Source: Haemonchus contortus (lineage: Eukaryota; Nematoda; Chromadorea; Rhabditida; Trichostrongylidae). Taken from it: DNA of 64,000 nucleotides. Each line of letters starts with the position of its first letter. The stretch's first letter is position 1. A program made the translations under genes and the position numbers. Below are positions 1-12,700 of this stretch, piece after piece. Under the pieces are notes generated by a model that was given only the letters and a program-made list of their open reading frames with translations, was not told where the DNA came from and made no database searches. The stretch lies in contig LS997564.1 in assembly GCA_000469685.2 (NCBI GenBank), forward strand, positions 27,934,959-27,998,958, in the 5' to 3' direction.

Positions 1-386
1 TGATCACCGTCCATAAATTCCGCTAATTCTACTGCGCGGTTGTTGTTTCGACGAGAGCTTCAGCTTACAGCTTCTGAGCACGTTTTACATGCCAAATGCA
101 CAAACGAAACACTGCTGCAATCGTAGGAGTCAGACTTTTGGGCCCACCTCAAAACGAAACTGATCAACTCTTATTCTTCTTATTCTTCTAACCTTCGTTC
201 TTAACCTGATAGAAATTTCTATAAAAAAATTTCTGTTGAGAGTCCTCTCATTTTTTTGCATCAATTCATCAAAACTTGATTCTCTGTTTCTTCCACAATC
301 GAGAAATAAATAAAACTAAAAAACTAATTAAACTGAAATTCAAAATTGAAGTTGCTGAAAATTGGCTAATTCACAGTGCTTTTCAG

Positions 387-790
387 ATTTTCTTCAGAGA
401 TCTCCGAATAATGTATGTCCCAGTGTTTTTGAATTGCTGGCTTGCCAAGGGATCACTTCACTCAATGATGGTATGCTTCTGTTTTGAACCTGTCCTTTTT
501 GTTTTTAGTGTAAGTAGCTTCAGAACGATTTGAATCGTGGATCCTTGGTAAAGCACTCTGCACTGTTTAGACACCTTCTGATTTTGTTTTCAACGCTGAT
601 CTGCCTGATTTTCACTGGTAGGAGATTGACGTTTTGAAAATCTCAATACTCTAAAGAACATTACTGAGGATGCACTTACAGGTATGTGTAGCATAGAGCA
701 TCTACAACGAGCAGGTGAACGCCAATTCGACCTTTTCACTAGCTTTTATTTTGTTATGGTTACATTTTCGACTGTTGGATATGGAGATTG
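387..790 (+). CDS. slo-2: slo-2 exons: S4-S5 linker, S5 and pore loop
   Basis: Three exons (387-470, 524-617, 682-790). The first encodes the conserved linker with [11 protein letters not shown]. The second encodes the hydrophobic S5 segment ([16 protein letters not shown]). The third encodes the pore helix and selectivity filter, ending ...FSTVGYGDW, where the Trp codon is split by the 3-kb intron that follows. Donors are gtatgc, gtagga and gtgagc; acceptors are TTTCAG, CTTCAG and TTACAG. TVGYGD is the K+-selective signature. The 53- and 64-bp introns are typical of nematodes. Confidence 0.93.
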
Positions 791-3700
791 GTGAGCCATG
801 CGATTTATTCTGAGTTTTTCTTTTGCGATTAGCTCTCGATATTGAGAAGAATAATATAGGTTGGAAGGGCTCATGAGGGCTCAGACAATTTCGAACGTTG
901 TGAGCCTGGCCTGAGCTCCCACTTGCCTTCACACATATCTTCCAGCGTTGCTATGTTTTCTGGGGAGATTTGGTGTAGTGACAAAAGATGCCCTTTCGCA
1001 CGCCTAGTTTGGGAATTGGAAGACGAGGGCAATCTATCCTAACCCCCAGGGTCGGTCGGTTAATTGGACGGAACGAATCTGAGGGAATAGAACCACTGTC
1101 TACATTGTGTAGACCACATGCAAAGTGCTGCTACGATTCTGAATGGAAATCGGAAATGTGGCTTGAAACGGACACTTACCACGCGGGACTTGCATTGCCT
1201 AAAACCTGGGTAATTAAACCTTTATGTGAAACACAGCATCAGGAATAATAAGTGCAACCTTCCTTTTATGGCACTAAAAAAACTGGTAACATTAAGAGAT
1301 ACGAATAACAGAACCATATCGCATAATAACGTAATCATAAGGCGACGAGAGTTCGAAGAAGAGATCGGAACAATAATAGCAAAAAATAAAAATATGAACT
1401 AAATAAATAATTATCTACTACCTGACCAAACTAATGGACAAACATTACGTTGTAAGGAAAGTTCTGGCCGTTCCCGCGCACGCGCCATATGAATTCAAAT
1501 TTTGGCGGCTGTCCATTCAGACTAATCGACATATTGTGTTTCTTAGGAAAGCCATTAGTTGCTCTTTCTGTCATAGCGCTTTCTCCGAAGTAAGGTTTTG
1601 GAATCTTTAGGAGTTTTTTTGCAGAATGGATAGGATTGCTTTTCGAACGGTTTCACTTCACGAGTTCAAACTTGGTCGGACTGTAAAGAAGGCGGGCACA
1701 AACACCAATGTTGAATGGAGAGAAGGCACTGCACCGGAGCGAACGGTTTGTCGCTGGTTTCAGAAGTTCAGAAGTGGAGACAAGTCACTGGAAGGTGAAG
1801 AGCGAATTAGTCGACCATCATTACTTGATCACGATGATTTGCTAAGAGTTGTCGAGGAGGATCGACGTCAACCATTGATAGAGACTAAAAAGCATATGGG
1901 CTATCCCAGGCAGTCGTAGCTGACCTCTTCAAGCAACTTGGAACGGTGAAGAAACTTGATACGGAGCAGCAACAATTGAGGCACCTAGAAATTCCAAGTG
2001 CCTTGCTGAGATAGGATGGTATTGAGCCATTTCTCCATCGCATTGTAAGGCGTGATAAAAAATGAATCGTATTCGACAACAGATAACGTTTTGCTCGGTG
2101 GATAGGTGTAGATGAGCCTCCAAAAACTTTTCCCAAGCCAGTTATCCACGTCAATAAGACAATGATCACAGTTTGGCGGCCTAGCGATGGATTAATTCGT
2201 TACCCATCTCTTCTTACGATCAAATCATTACCGCATAGTCCTACTGTGATCAAATTCACGAGATGTACACAAAAGCAGAGTGAATGCAGCCAGCACTAAT
2301 GAATCGAATGCTTTTGCACTACTGTGGGGGACCGCATGTGTCACAAATTGTGTTCCGGAAGTTGAAAGAGCTGCGAATCGAAGCTCTCCCTCACCCATCC
2401 TACTCACCAGACCAGTCATCAACTGACTATCATTTATTCAAACATCTGGACAGCTTCATAGAGGATTGAGTATTCAAAAATCAAGACGACGTGGAAACTG
2501 TCTTTCTTGTGTTCTCCGAATCCAGACCTCCGGACTTCTATAAGAATGGGATAGACAGACTTGTATCATGTCGTGCTCAAAAAAATTGTTCAAAAATGTG
2601 TCAAATCGATTGGGTCTTACTTTGATTAAAAATGTTCACTTGGAGACGAGTTATGAATTTTCGAAAGTTAGCTGACAAAAGGCGAGAACTTTCCTTACAA
2701 CCTATCACGACAAATTATGAATATCAATAAAGGGGCCTAAAGCTTAGATGGAGGCTTTCGCTACATCGCAAGATACTCAAAAGAGAGCAAACATAAAAAA
2801 GAACACGCGTGGCGTTTCCTAACAGTCCTTTTATATGTTCCAATGGTTTGAGAGCATGTGCCAACTTGTAAAGTCGCGTTTTGCCGCGATACCGTCCTTT
2901 GACACACATTAACATGTTAAGCTGCGTCTTTCCGCGACACTCCGCCCGGCAAAAGAGGATGCATGTCTCGCTGATCCGCCTCGTTTGGATCTTAATTATT
3001 TTTAAACTCCTGTAGTGTTCGTAAATGACGCAGCCGTGTGCGAGGGGAGATGTTCATTGAAGCTGACAAAAGGATCGGGATGGTGGGTAAACCCATCCCC
3101 ATCACTAAAGATGTGAATCAGGATTATGGGTACCTCGATCTTTGCGCATCTCATCTCATTGTTCGTAGATGATTCGCTTGCCGCCTCTAGTCCCGTCAGC
3201 CTTGCTTCAAGTCTGTTAGCAGAGAGTATACCTTCTCGAGAAGATCATGAGTCTCCTCGCTGTATTCCACGATTTGCTACTGCTCTTCTTCTGTAGCCTT
3301 TCAGTGATCTGATATGCAGTTCTTGCAAGATTTTCAAGTATGTCGCTCACTAGCTTCAAGTCGGCGTTCACTTATATGTCTTCATTTCCATAAACATTTT
3401 ATACATGCACAACACTTTCATTACTGTCTCCTTCAGTTTTCAACCGAACTTGTCGGCTCTCGAATATTCTTCATCCTCTTTGTAGTCCATGGTATTATCC
3501 GCAGAGGATCCAACAGCAAAACGGCAAAACACATATCTTTTTATGGCTGCTGCGAACAACAGTCAAAGTTGATGAGAAATGTCTCTGTGGTCTCCTGGAG
3601 AAGAGCGACAGACAGTGACTTTTCTCCCACCAGCCCTTCTATATCTTCCGAAGGTTCGCGAACATGAGCAAACTTGTGAAGTCGCGTTTTTGCCGCAATA

Positions 3701-6700
3701 CCGTCCCTTGACACACGTTATCCTGTTAAGGCGTGTCTTTTTGCGACAGGGCGCATTCAAAAAACGGGATAAATCAGTCACAGAAGGTTCCAATTGAAAC
3801 TATGTTTGTATGTTTTTTTTTCAGGTATCCAGATACTTGGATGTCGCGACTATGCGTCATCATCCTTATTTGTGTAGCATTAGTCTTACTCCCTTCACAG
3901 GTATGAACGTTTTCAAGTAGAACTTCTCGTCTTCTCGATAGTTTCCAACCCCGCCTTTGTTGTAGCTCGAGGCTTTGGGCCAAACTTGGATTGCAAGACA
4001 GAAGTGTGGAAGTGATTATAGTGGAGGCTTCTCGAAAAATGAAAAACACGTCGTTGTTACGATCACTCATTTGGAAATGGAACTAGTCAGAGATTTTTTA
4101 GACGAGTTCTATGCACATCATGAAAACAAGGTGAGCCGTTAGAAGCTATTCGAATCCAGGTCATGGTGTGATAGTCGATGGGCATGCTACCTATAACTAG
4201 TAAACACCACGATCATATCTTACTCAAGCTACCGATTCTTTTACTCATCGCCAAAAGAATAAAAATAATCTCAACATCCAGTTGTTCCGGTAATTTTACC
4301 CGCAGGCTGCTTGGAAATTTCGAAAAGAATAAGGAGTACTACATCGATCAATTGAGTAGAGCTACACCTAAGGCTGATAGGTGCTCACTTCTGCTCCACA
4401 AATCTGTCCAGTTTATGTGACTACTCCATACCTCTGATGACGGTCTTTCACTTCAGTAGTCAGATCTCGTTGAAACACTGACCTGAATTAAAGGCATAAT
4501 TCACGATAATTTATGACGAAAAATGGAAGATAAGATAGAAAATAGTGCGATGAAGGCGAAGAATCTGCGTGAATCGGTGTTTTCAAAGTGAAAAAGGAGT
4601 ACGAAAAATAAAAAACATGTAACAGCAGAACTAGCAACAGAGTATAAAGGAATAGCAGAAAAAACATCGCCTCATTACACGGCGAGCAGCTGATTTTGTG
4701 TGGGTCCAAGAGCAATATCGCAACCTGTATAGCCTCGACGTGGCATCGGTCGGGGGAGGGAAGGCCGAGCGATCCGGTAACCGGACACCACTATGCCCTG
4801 ACTGTTGAGTTTTGGGACTCGACAGCGTCGTGCCTGTTACCCTTGGGTGACACTTGGTATTCTTAGGGAGAGAACTCAGAACCATTTCTAAAAGGTTCCT
4901 CCAAAAAGCAGAGCTTACGATAAGATGGTTTCTGAATTTCTCCCCTTGGGATGGGCCAGCGGCCTCCAAGGATAACACGAGGAACTCTGCCGGATTAAAG
5001 AACGGCCCCGATAAAGCGTATAAGGTTACCAAAAACTGGTTGGCAGTTGTGCACACCCGGAAGTGGCTGTGTTATGACGGCCTCTTTGAGGTTGCCCTAT
5101 TCACAACGAAGTGTTAGGACGCCGACGAATAGTATGCTTATGTAGGAGACACCCATACGATTACAGACACAATACCTCGCACAACCTCCTCCCTTATTAC
5201 CTTTTTGAACCCTTAAGTTCCTGAAAATCCTATGATTATCGCGTTTCCTTTGCCCAATTCTGAATTATCACCTTCTTTATTCTCCTAAAACTAGGCGCCC
5301 CAAAAAAGAATTGAAGCGATCTGTTTTCTGTTAGTCGATGGTGAGTTCTTACAATGAACTCCAGCAATGATTATAAATGTTCTTGCAAAATCAATTTTAC
5401 CCGTAGAAACTATTCACTATAAACCACTAGCACCTTGTTGCAGCGTGTGCATGTGATTCTACTTTCGCCTGCTGAACTTGACGATCCCACCCGCCTTTTA
5501 CTGAAATTTCCGTTGTACAGTGAACGTGTTCACTATGTAAGGGGGACTGCTCTTCGTGATGAAAACCTTGAAAGGTGAAGCTTAACAGAAGTTCTTCAAA
5601 TTTGCTCAAAAAGAGACCGAAAAGTTCTTAGAGCTCGTCTCGGAGATGCCCAGGCTTGTTTCATTCTTTCTGCTCGTCATCAGGACAAGAAAATCATTAC
5701 GGTATCGAATAATTTTGAATTTCTTTGGAGGAATAATCTCAAAATGAAAGTGATACATTAAGGATGAACATACTATTCTTCGTTCTTGGGCAGTCAAGGA
5801 TTTCGCTCCACATGTTAAGCAGTATGTACAAATATTTAGGCCAGAAACTAAGATGCACGTTGAACATGCAGGTGAGTTCACAGGTCTCTTCGGAGCCGAC
5901 AAAGAGCTAACGCTGACAAACGGCTTTGCCAATGAATTCGGCCTGGATATCGACCTTATTCCTGATTCCTTCCATTCAGAGGTGCTGATTTGCGAGGACG
6001 AATTCAAATATGCACTGTTGGCGAATAACTGTATTTGCCCTGGTATATCCACTTTTATTACCCTTCTGATGCATACGTCAAAAGGAGAGTAAGTAATTAT
6101 CAATACTCTCTACTGTCGCGCTCTTAACTTTGCCCACTTCAGCGAAGGGAAGAAATCGAGCGAACCATGGCATAAGGTTTATGGATTTCATTCTGGCAAT
6201 GAGATCTACATGATAAAAGCAGAGGATTCGAAATTTTTTGGGAGCTTTATTGGAAAATCTTTTACATGCGCCTCATACTGTGCCCATAATAGGTGAGTCG
6301 CTGTGGGTGTATTGAGCTCCATGTTTTTTTTTACATTTTCTCCTATCTCGGCACCTCAACAGGCTCCACTGGTAATTCAGGTATGGTGTCGGCTTGATTG
6401 CAGTTAAGTCGGACGAGCCAAATGCGAAGATCCTTCTCAATCCTGGCGGATCGCACATTATCAAGTCGAAGGACACCCTCTATTACATGGCCCTTACAAA
6501 CGAGGAATCCTTGTATAACTTCCATAAAGATCTAAAGGATCAAAAGAAAAAGGCTGATCTAGCATCAACTATTGCAAACGTTGGTAAGTATTTCGGAAGA
6601 AAGCTGGTTTTTCGTTTGGTTCGGTAATGTCCCAGTATGGAGGGCGTGAACTATGCAGCATATGAAAGTGTAACACTTCGCCTCTACCATCGCTGGCTAT

Positions 6701-9700
6701 TATATTAGGTGTGTGCATTAATCTCCGATTATTCATGGGACGTGATAAATCGTTTTTCCGGGAGGTCCTTCTCCTGCTGTTTGATTTCAAGAAAACTGCC
6801 AGTGAAGCTCACCGGATGCTTTTCGATACTTATGGAGAACAAGCTCCATCTGAACGAACCTGCAGCTCTCACCCAAAAGCGGCCGTTAATCGCAAGAAAA
6901 CATCATAAGGTGCTGTCCCACTAACACAACGGACACCATGTTGCAAAGAGGTCCTTAAAAAATTGCACATCCTGGATGGGGACAGCTTGTCCAGCCCGCA
7001 TACTCCCCGGATCTTGCTCCATCCGATTACCACTAATTCTGGTTCATGCAAGTCAGTTTGGCAGAAAGACGCTTCCGGAATGCCGAAGAAGTGCGGAAAT
7101 GGGTGGATGATTGGATTGCCTCAAAAGATGAAGACCTTTTCAGACAGGGAATCAACAAGCTACCAGAAACATGGCAAGAAATTGTAGCCAACGATGTACA
7201 ATACATCGGTTGACGTACATTTTGTCCTAATTTTGTAGTAAATATGTTTTTGCACGCAAAAAACGGCGGAAATTAATGCACACACCGTTTTTGATCGTTT
7301 TGATGCGGAACGTTCCCCCCTCTACCTTCATTCCTCTTCTACCTCTTTCGCCCCTGTTTAATGGGAATTTGAAAGGCACAGGAAAGATCCGGTCAGGCCA
7401 TTTTCGTGGCAACAATTTCCTTACTCATTACTCTCCTTTGACAAATATTCGTAAACTGCCTTTTCCGCCAACTTGGTTGATCGTATAGGTTGAGGCAAGG
7501 TAGCACCATGTGGCCTCGCTACTCCGGAATTGGATACCGGCCCTATGTCCATCCAACTTTACTGTAGGCCAACTATACTTTTCATTTCTCATGAGCCGAC
7601 TAGCTGTTATACGACTCTTTTGCGAAAATGAAAGCTGTATACTCTAGCCTTTATAATCTTTGTATAGGTCTCATACACCTTGAAATATGCAGGGGCCCAC
7701 TGAAAGAAGTTTTCATAAACTTGAAAAAGGACCCTTCCGTTGATTTATAGTAGTTTGACCTTAACTTTGCAGGTATTGAGACGCCCTATCTTGAAAGTGG
7801 TTTGAAAAGACTGAATTACATGCGAAAGCGGCTTCTGCGGAAAGCAAAGGTCTGTTAGTGGGTACCGAGTTCGTAGTGAACTTTTGTTTACGTTATCCGT
7901 TATAGACGAGAGATGGAGAGGCCCTCATTGGCGGTTCCGTCAGGGTTCCGAGTCACCATTCGCATCTGTCCATGGAAATGCTAGGCGAGGTAATCATTAT
8001 TTGTGATCCCCGTTTTAGGAACTCCTTTAACTACAGTTTCACATTTTCAGAGTAACGATATACAGCCGGTAAGTTAGCTGGCCGTGCTTGTTCATATATT
8101 AAGATCTTGCCTACTTAAATGCGTGTTTCCAAAATTCAACGGCCGTGCTTATTTCGCCGTGCAACCGACAGACCACCCGGCGTTGCTGGCCACGTGTTGA
8201 CAGCGCAGGACAGATTGCGTTCAGGGCCGCAAGTGCGGTATCTATCGGTCCAACGTTTTCAGCACGTGGCCAGCAACGCCGTCGATCGGTCGATCGGTCG
8301 GATGAAACAATGCACGTCGTTTAACTCTGAAAGCACCCAATGATAGCCAGAGCGGAGGTGGTCCAGTTACAAGTGGCGCACTATCATACATATGATCGGC
8401 GTTTTAAATCTTAGAACGATATCCAGCTAGCCCAACTGAGCTCTTTCACCCTTCAGGGTCAGTTGATTGGTATCACACTTGCCTGGGAGGATGAACGAAC
8501 TAATTTGTGCATCGGCTAGCCACCGCAGCTCATTGTATAGGCCACATACCATTCATTACGCCATTACATTCTGGATGGAAGTCGAATGCAGGGCGCATTC
8601 AACTACGAGGAATACTAAACACGAATCCGTAGTCGGAGAACCGGCCTGTTCCCCGTAGCTCACCAAAGTTATTCCCCGCTATAAGTAGAGGCGCAAACAC
8701 AAGAACTATCACATTACTTGTTTAAAACAACTACAACAACGATGGTAGAAGTATCGCAGTGAGGCTAGAACAACTTGTTAGAGTAATGTCAAAGCATTTC
8801 AGACAAAACCAGGAACCTCGAGTGATTCAGAAAACGAGGATTCATGCGACAAATGCAAAGGCCCATGTATAAAGCAGAGGTAAGCCCTAAAAAGAAGTTA
8901 CCAAAAATATATGAATAGAAGCGGTGGACGGAGATACTTTCAGACTACAACGCAGTTACCCACAAGTTCGTACCTACATTGGAACGTCTAACACTGTTTG
9001 TCATATGCTCAAGCAAAAACGGCCTATATGTTGTTTACAGTTGAATGAGGTATGTTCATGGTTGGAAAAATGATCCGAGAAAGAAAAATTCGAAACGCTT
9101 CTTCCTTTGTAGTTTTTTAAAATGCAAGTGGGCAGCCTTTCTCCAGAAAAATCCCAGAGTATTTCGGAGAACAATTTCGGTTAAAATGGAAATTTAGCCC
9201 CTCTTCTCCGAGCAAAAAAAATTAATATTGAATGACTATAACGGTATAGAATCTCATCTAATTGCTAAATATCGAACCAATACTGTACTGAAGATTGCGC
9301 TACAGAATTAGCCTAGAAGGATGGACGGCTCAAAGACGTGCACGCAGTTAAAGGCACAGTTCACGATAAAAGTGGTTTCTGAAATTCCCCCACAGGATAA
9401 ATTTGAGGCTCCTGCGTATACCGTATCTGGCATGATTAGGTCGGAGAACGGCCTAGTAAGGGAGTTATCAGGGCTCAAAGATTGGTCCGTGTGTATTCTC
9501 GGACGAGTTTCACCGGCATTGTAGAGGCTGCACCGATCACGAGGGAACCCATGTAGGAAGTTCAATCAACTTGTCATGATCCATAGCGAAAAGTGAAAGA
9601 CAGTTCTGTGCAGTTCTGGCTTTATGCAGTCAGCTCTTTGTGCCGTTGCAACAGCTGAAATCTCGTCCATATACCCCTTCCATGGCACTATGTTATTTCC

Positions 9701-12700
9701 GTCATGGCAATCTCGTCCAGCCTCTATTTTTCCCTACTTTTGAGAAGCCATGTTTTTCTCGAGATCGGCGAATTCTCTCGCTTTCTTCACCACCGATGAA
9801 CTATTCCCAATCTATACTTCCGCTTTTTAAATAAAAACGGGTACTTCAAAATTATCGTGAACTATGCCTCTAATCAGCCAAAAAAGTGTTGGACGACTCC
9901 GAGCGTTCCGTCCACATAGCCATTTTTGTTGTGTCGATACTTTCAATGGAAATGATTTTCAGCCATGTGAGCACTGCCCGTACACTTCCGCTCACGAATA
10001 TGGATGGTCTAATAAACCTATTATCCTGGCCGCAGACAGAACAAGTAGTGGAATGTATAATCTTCTTATACCTCTCAGATAAGTTCCCCACTTTCTCGAC
10101 ATAACATTAGACTTTATGAAAAAAAAGCTATCACTAGTTACACGCATGCAAAACTGGATAGATGAAATCGTTTTACAGCTTACTATCGGCAAGTTCACAA
10201 GCTTCATCCAATAGTTCTGTTACTCGAGCTAGAAGAAACGTCCAGCCCAAGTTCGAGTTTTTTAGACGCCATTTCATACTTCCCATTGATATATTGGATG
10301 CATGGAAAGATTTCGGTGTAGGTTTTATGCCGTTTTCCTTAAAACGGTTCACAATTTTCTCGTTTTTCGGCAGAGCCAAAACGAAAAAAGCAATTGGCAG
10401 TAGTGTTTGTTTTACGATTCATTATTTAGGCTTGACAACCTTCTTCGAGCAGGCGTCAGTAATGCGGAACATGTCGTGGTAGTTAAGGAGTTTGCTTCAT
10501 TAGCGGAGGAACACCTCGCCGACTGTAGTACCATAATCACCGTTCAAAAAATACATAGGTAAATACCAATGGTATTTTCATTTGGAAAAACACTGTTGCC
10601 TAGAAATGAATTGGGAATTAATCGATGACTCTATTCCTGTCTCACTAAACCTGCTTGGGTGTGGTGCAGTAGGAACGAAATTGTCGCGTCGCGGCGAGAG
10701 GGACGTCGCGCGCGAAGGAATATAGCAGAAAGCAGCAGCAGAAAAGAAATACAGGAACAAAGGAACCAACAGTGAATCATGACTGGAATAAGGTCCGCAT
10801 ATCGGTTGAGCTGTATGAAGAACGCTAGAGCTATTATATAATAATGAGGCAAATGGTCCGCGATAGCTGCTTGCGGCGGATCGATTACACAAAACCGTTG
10901 ATACTGCCCGTCTCCCAACCTGCTCGGTTGTTTTAACTGTTGAGGTTGCACATATGACATTTACACGCAAACGATAGCTTAGCTAGATAACACGCTTGAC
11001 TAATGCTTTAACAGAACAAAATGGCAGTAGACCATAAAAATGTACTTGTTCTCTAGTAAGCTTCGCTGTCAACCAGTTCCCTATGAAGTGTTACTTAATT
11101 CTTTCTTATACACTTATCCGACTCAAGAGAGTTCCGACTTTGCTTCTGTCCCAACATTGCCCCAGGCCGCCTGGAGCTTCCTTTCCCCATTTATCCGCAA
11201 AAAAGCAGGTTCACACCCTGTTCGAGGATAAAAACTGGTAAATGGGCAAAGCATGAGCTGAATCCAGGTCACGGATCAAAAGGGACCGATCAGTCTTATT
11301 ATTAAAAAATTCCCCTTTCTCACGATGCCTTAACGAACCTAATGTATCAATGGCTTCTGTCAAACTCTGCGGCAAACCAATCCTGGACTATGCCCCCGTA
11401 ACGGCTTCCATTGGCTATCACCTGCAGCTCCTCGCAAGGAAACTCACTGAGCGAGATCGAATTACCTCCCATTTTTTAGCGGATGTATTTGAAAGCGCAA
11501 CAGGTACAACTGTGGGAATTGAGAAGGAATATACGAAAAAAGAATCCCACTGGAGTGAGAAGTAGACATGAAGTGTAAGGTGTCGGAAGTGTCATCCCTC
11601 ACGATCAAACTGCCACGCCACTCGAATTTGGGGAACGTACTATAACCTCACGGCAGTGCTTTCTAGCAAATTGCGAAACAACTTGGAAAAATCGTTTTTA
11701 TCACTGAGAACCCGAAAGTTGGGAATAATTGGACGATCAGGAATTAGCTTCAAGTTACGGAGATCCGTCTGATTAACTCACTCGAACAACTGCCCGCAGT
11801 CAGTTATATTATACAGACATGAATCCAAATAACATTACTGTCCATATTTTCACGGAGCAAACTTCATTGTTCATTTCAGGATGTTTCCACGACTACGAAT
11901 GATTACAGAACTCACCCATACGAGTAATATGCGATTTGTACAGTTTAGCGCTAACAACCCATACTCCTTGGCTCAATCCAAGTTTGAAAAGGTTTGTTTC
12001 AAATTATGATGACAAAGCGTAGTGCAGTCGCGAATGTCCTATTTCCACATTCTGTAACTCGCTACGTAACAACCATTTTCTATTTTTTTATTTTTCTCCT
12101 ATTTGGAAAGGACATGAAGCCAAGGAAACATGCGTTCTGATTTCAGAATGAGAAAAAACGAGGATCGCATATGCCCTACATGTTCCGCCTTCCTTTCGCA
12201 CAAGGTGGAGTGTTTAGTGCCAATATGTTGGACAGATTACTTTACCAGGTAGCGTTCTAGTTCATATCTCCAACCATCCGATCATTTAACAAATCCTCTG
12301 ATACACAGGCCATCATCAAACCGTACGTGGTAACATTAACTCGCCTATTACTTGGGATTGATCAATCGTCGGGAAGTGGCTATCTTTCTTCGGTAACTTT
12401 TACTGTTTTCATGACATTCCTTTTTTCTTTGAATCGGATTACCAGATGTTCGTTCATGCCCGATGCTGCTCCGATGCTTCTGCAAAAATAGGCTTAGGAC
12501 CCTGATTACCGTAACATGTTTGCTGAAGTTAAGCCCACCTCTTTGAAATTGCATTCCACACATCCCTAACATAGTGAACAGAATCCAGCGCTGTTCTAAC
12601 GCAATTTTGGATTCAGATTAATCTTTTTGAACAAATTTTCTGAAGGTCTCCAAAAGCAACCCCAACAGCTTATAAGGGGATGGAACGTTCTCGAAATCTT

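Noticed and set aside
5606..6103. 165-codon minus-strand frame
   Set aside because: Antisense to slo-2 RCK1 exons, which are well supported on the plus strand.
10578..10970. 130-codon minus-strand frame
   Set aside because: It lies within a dispersed GC-rich repeat in a slo-2 intron; no splice context or family match.
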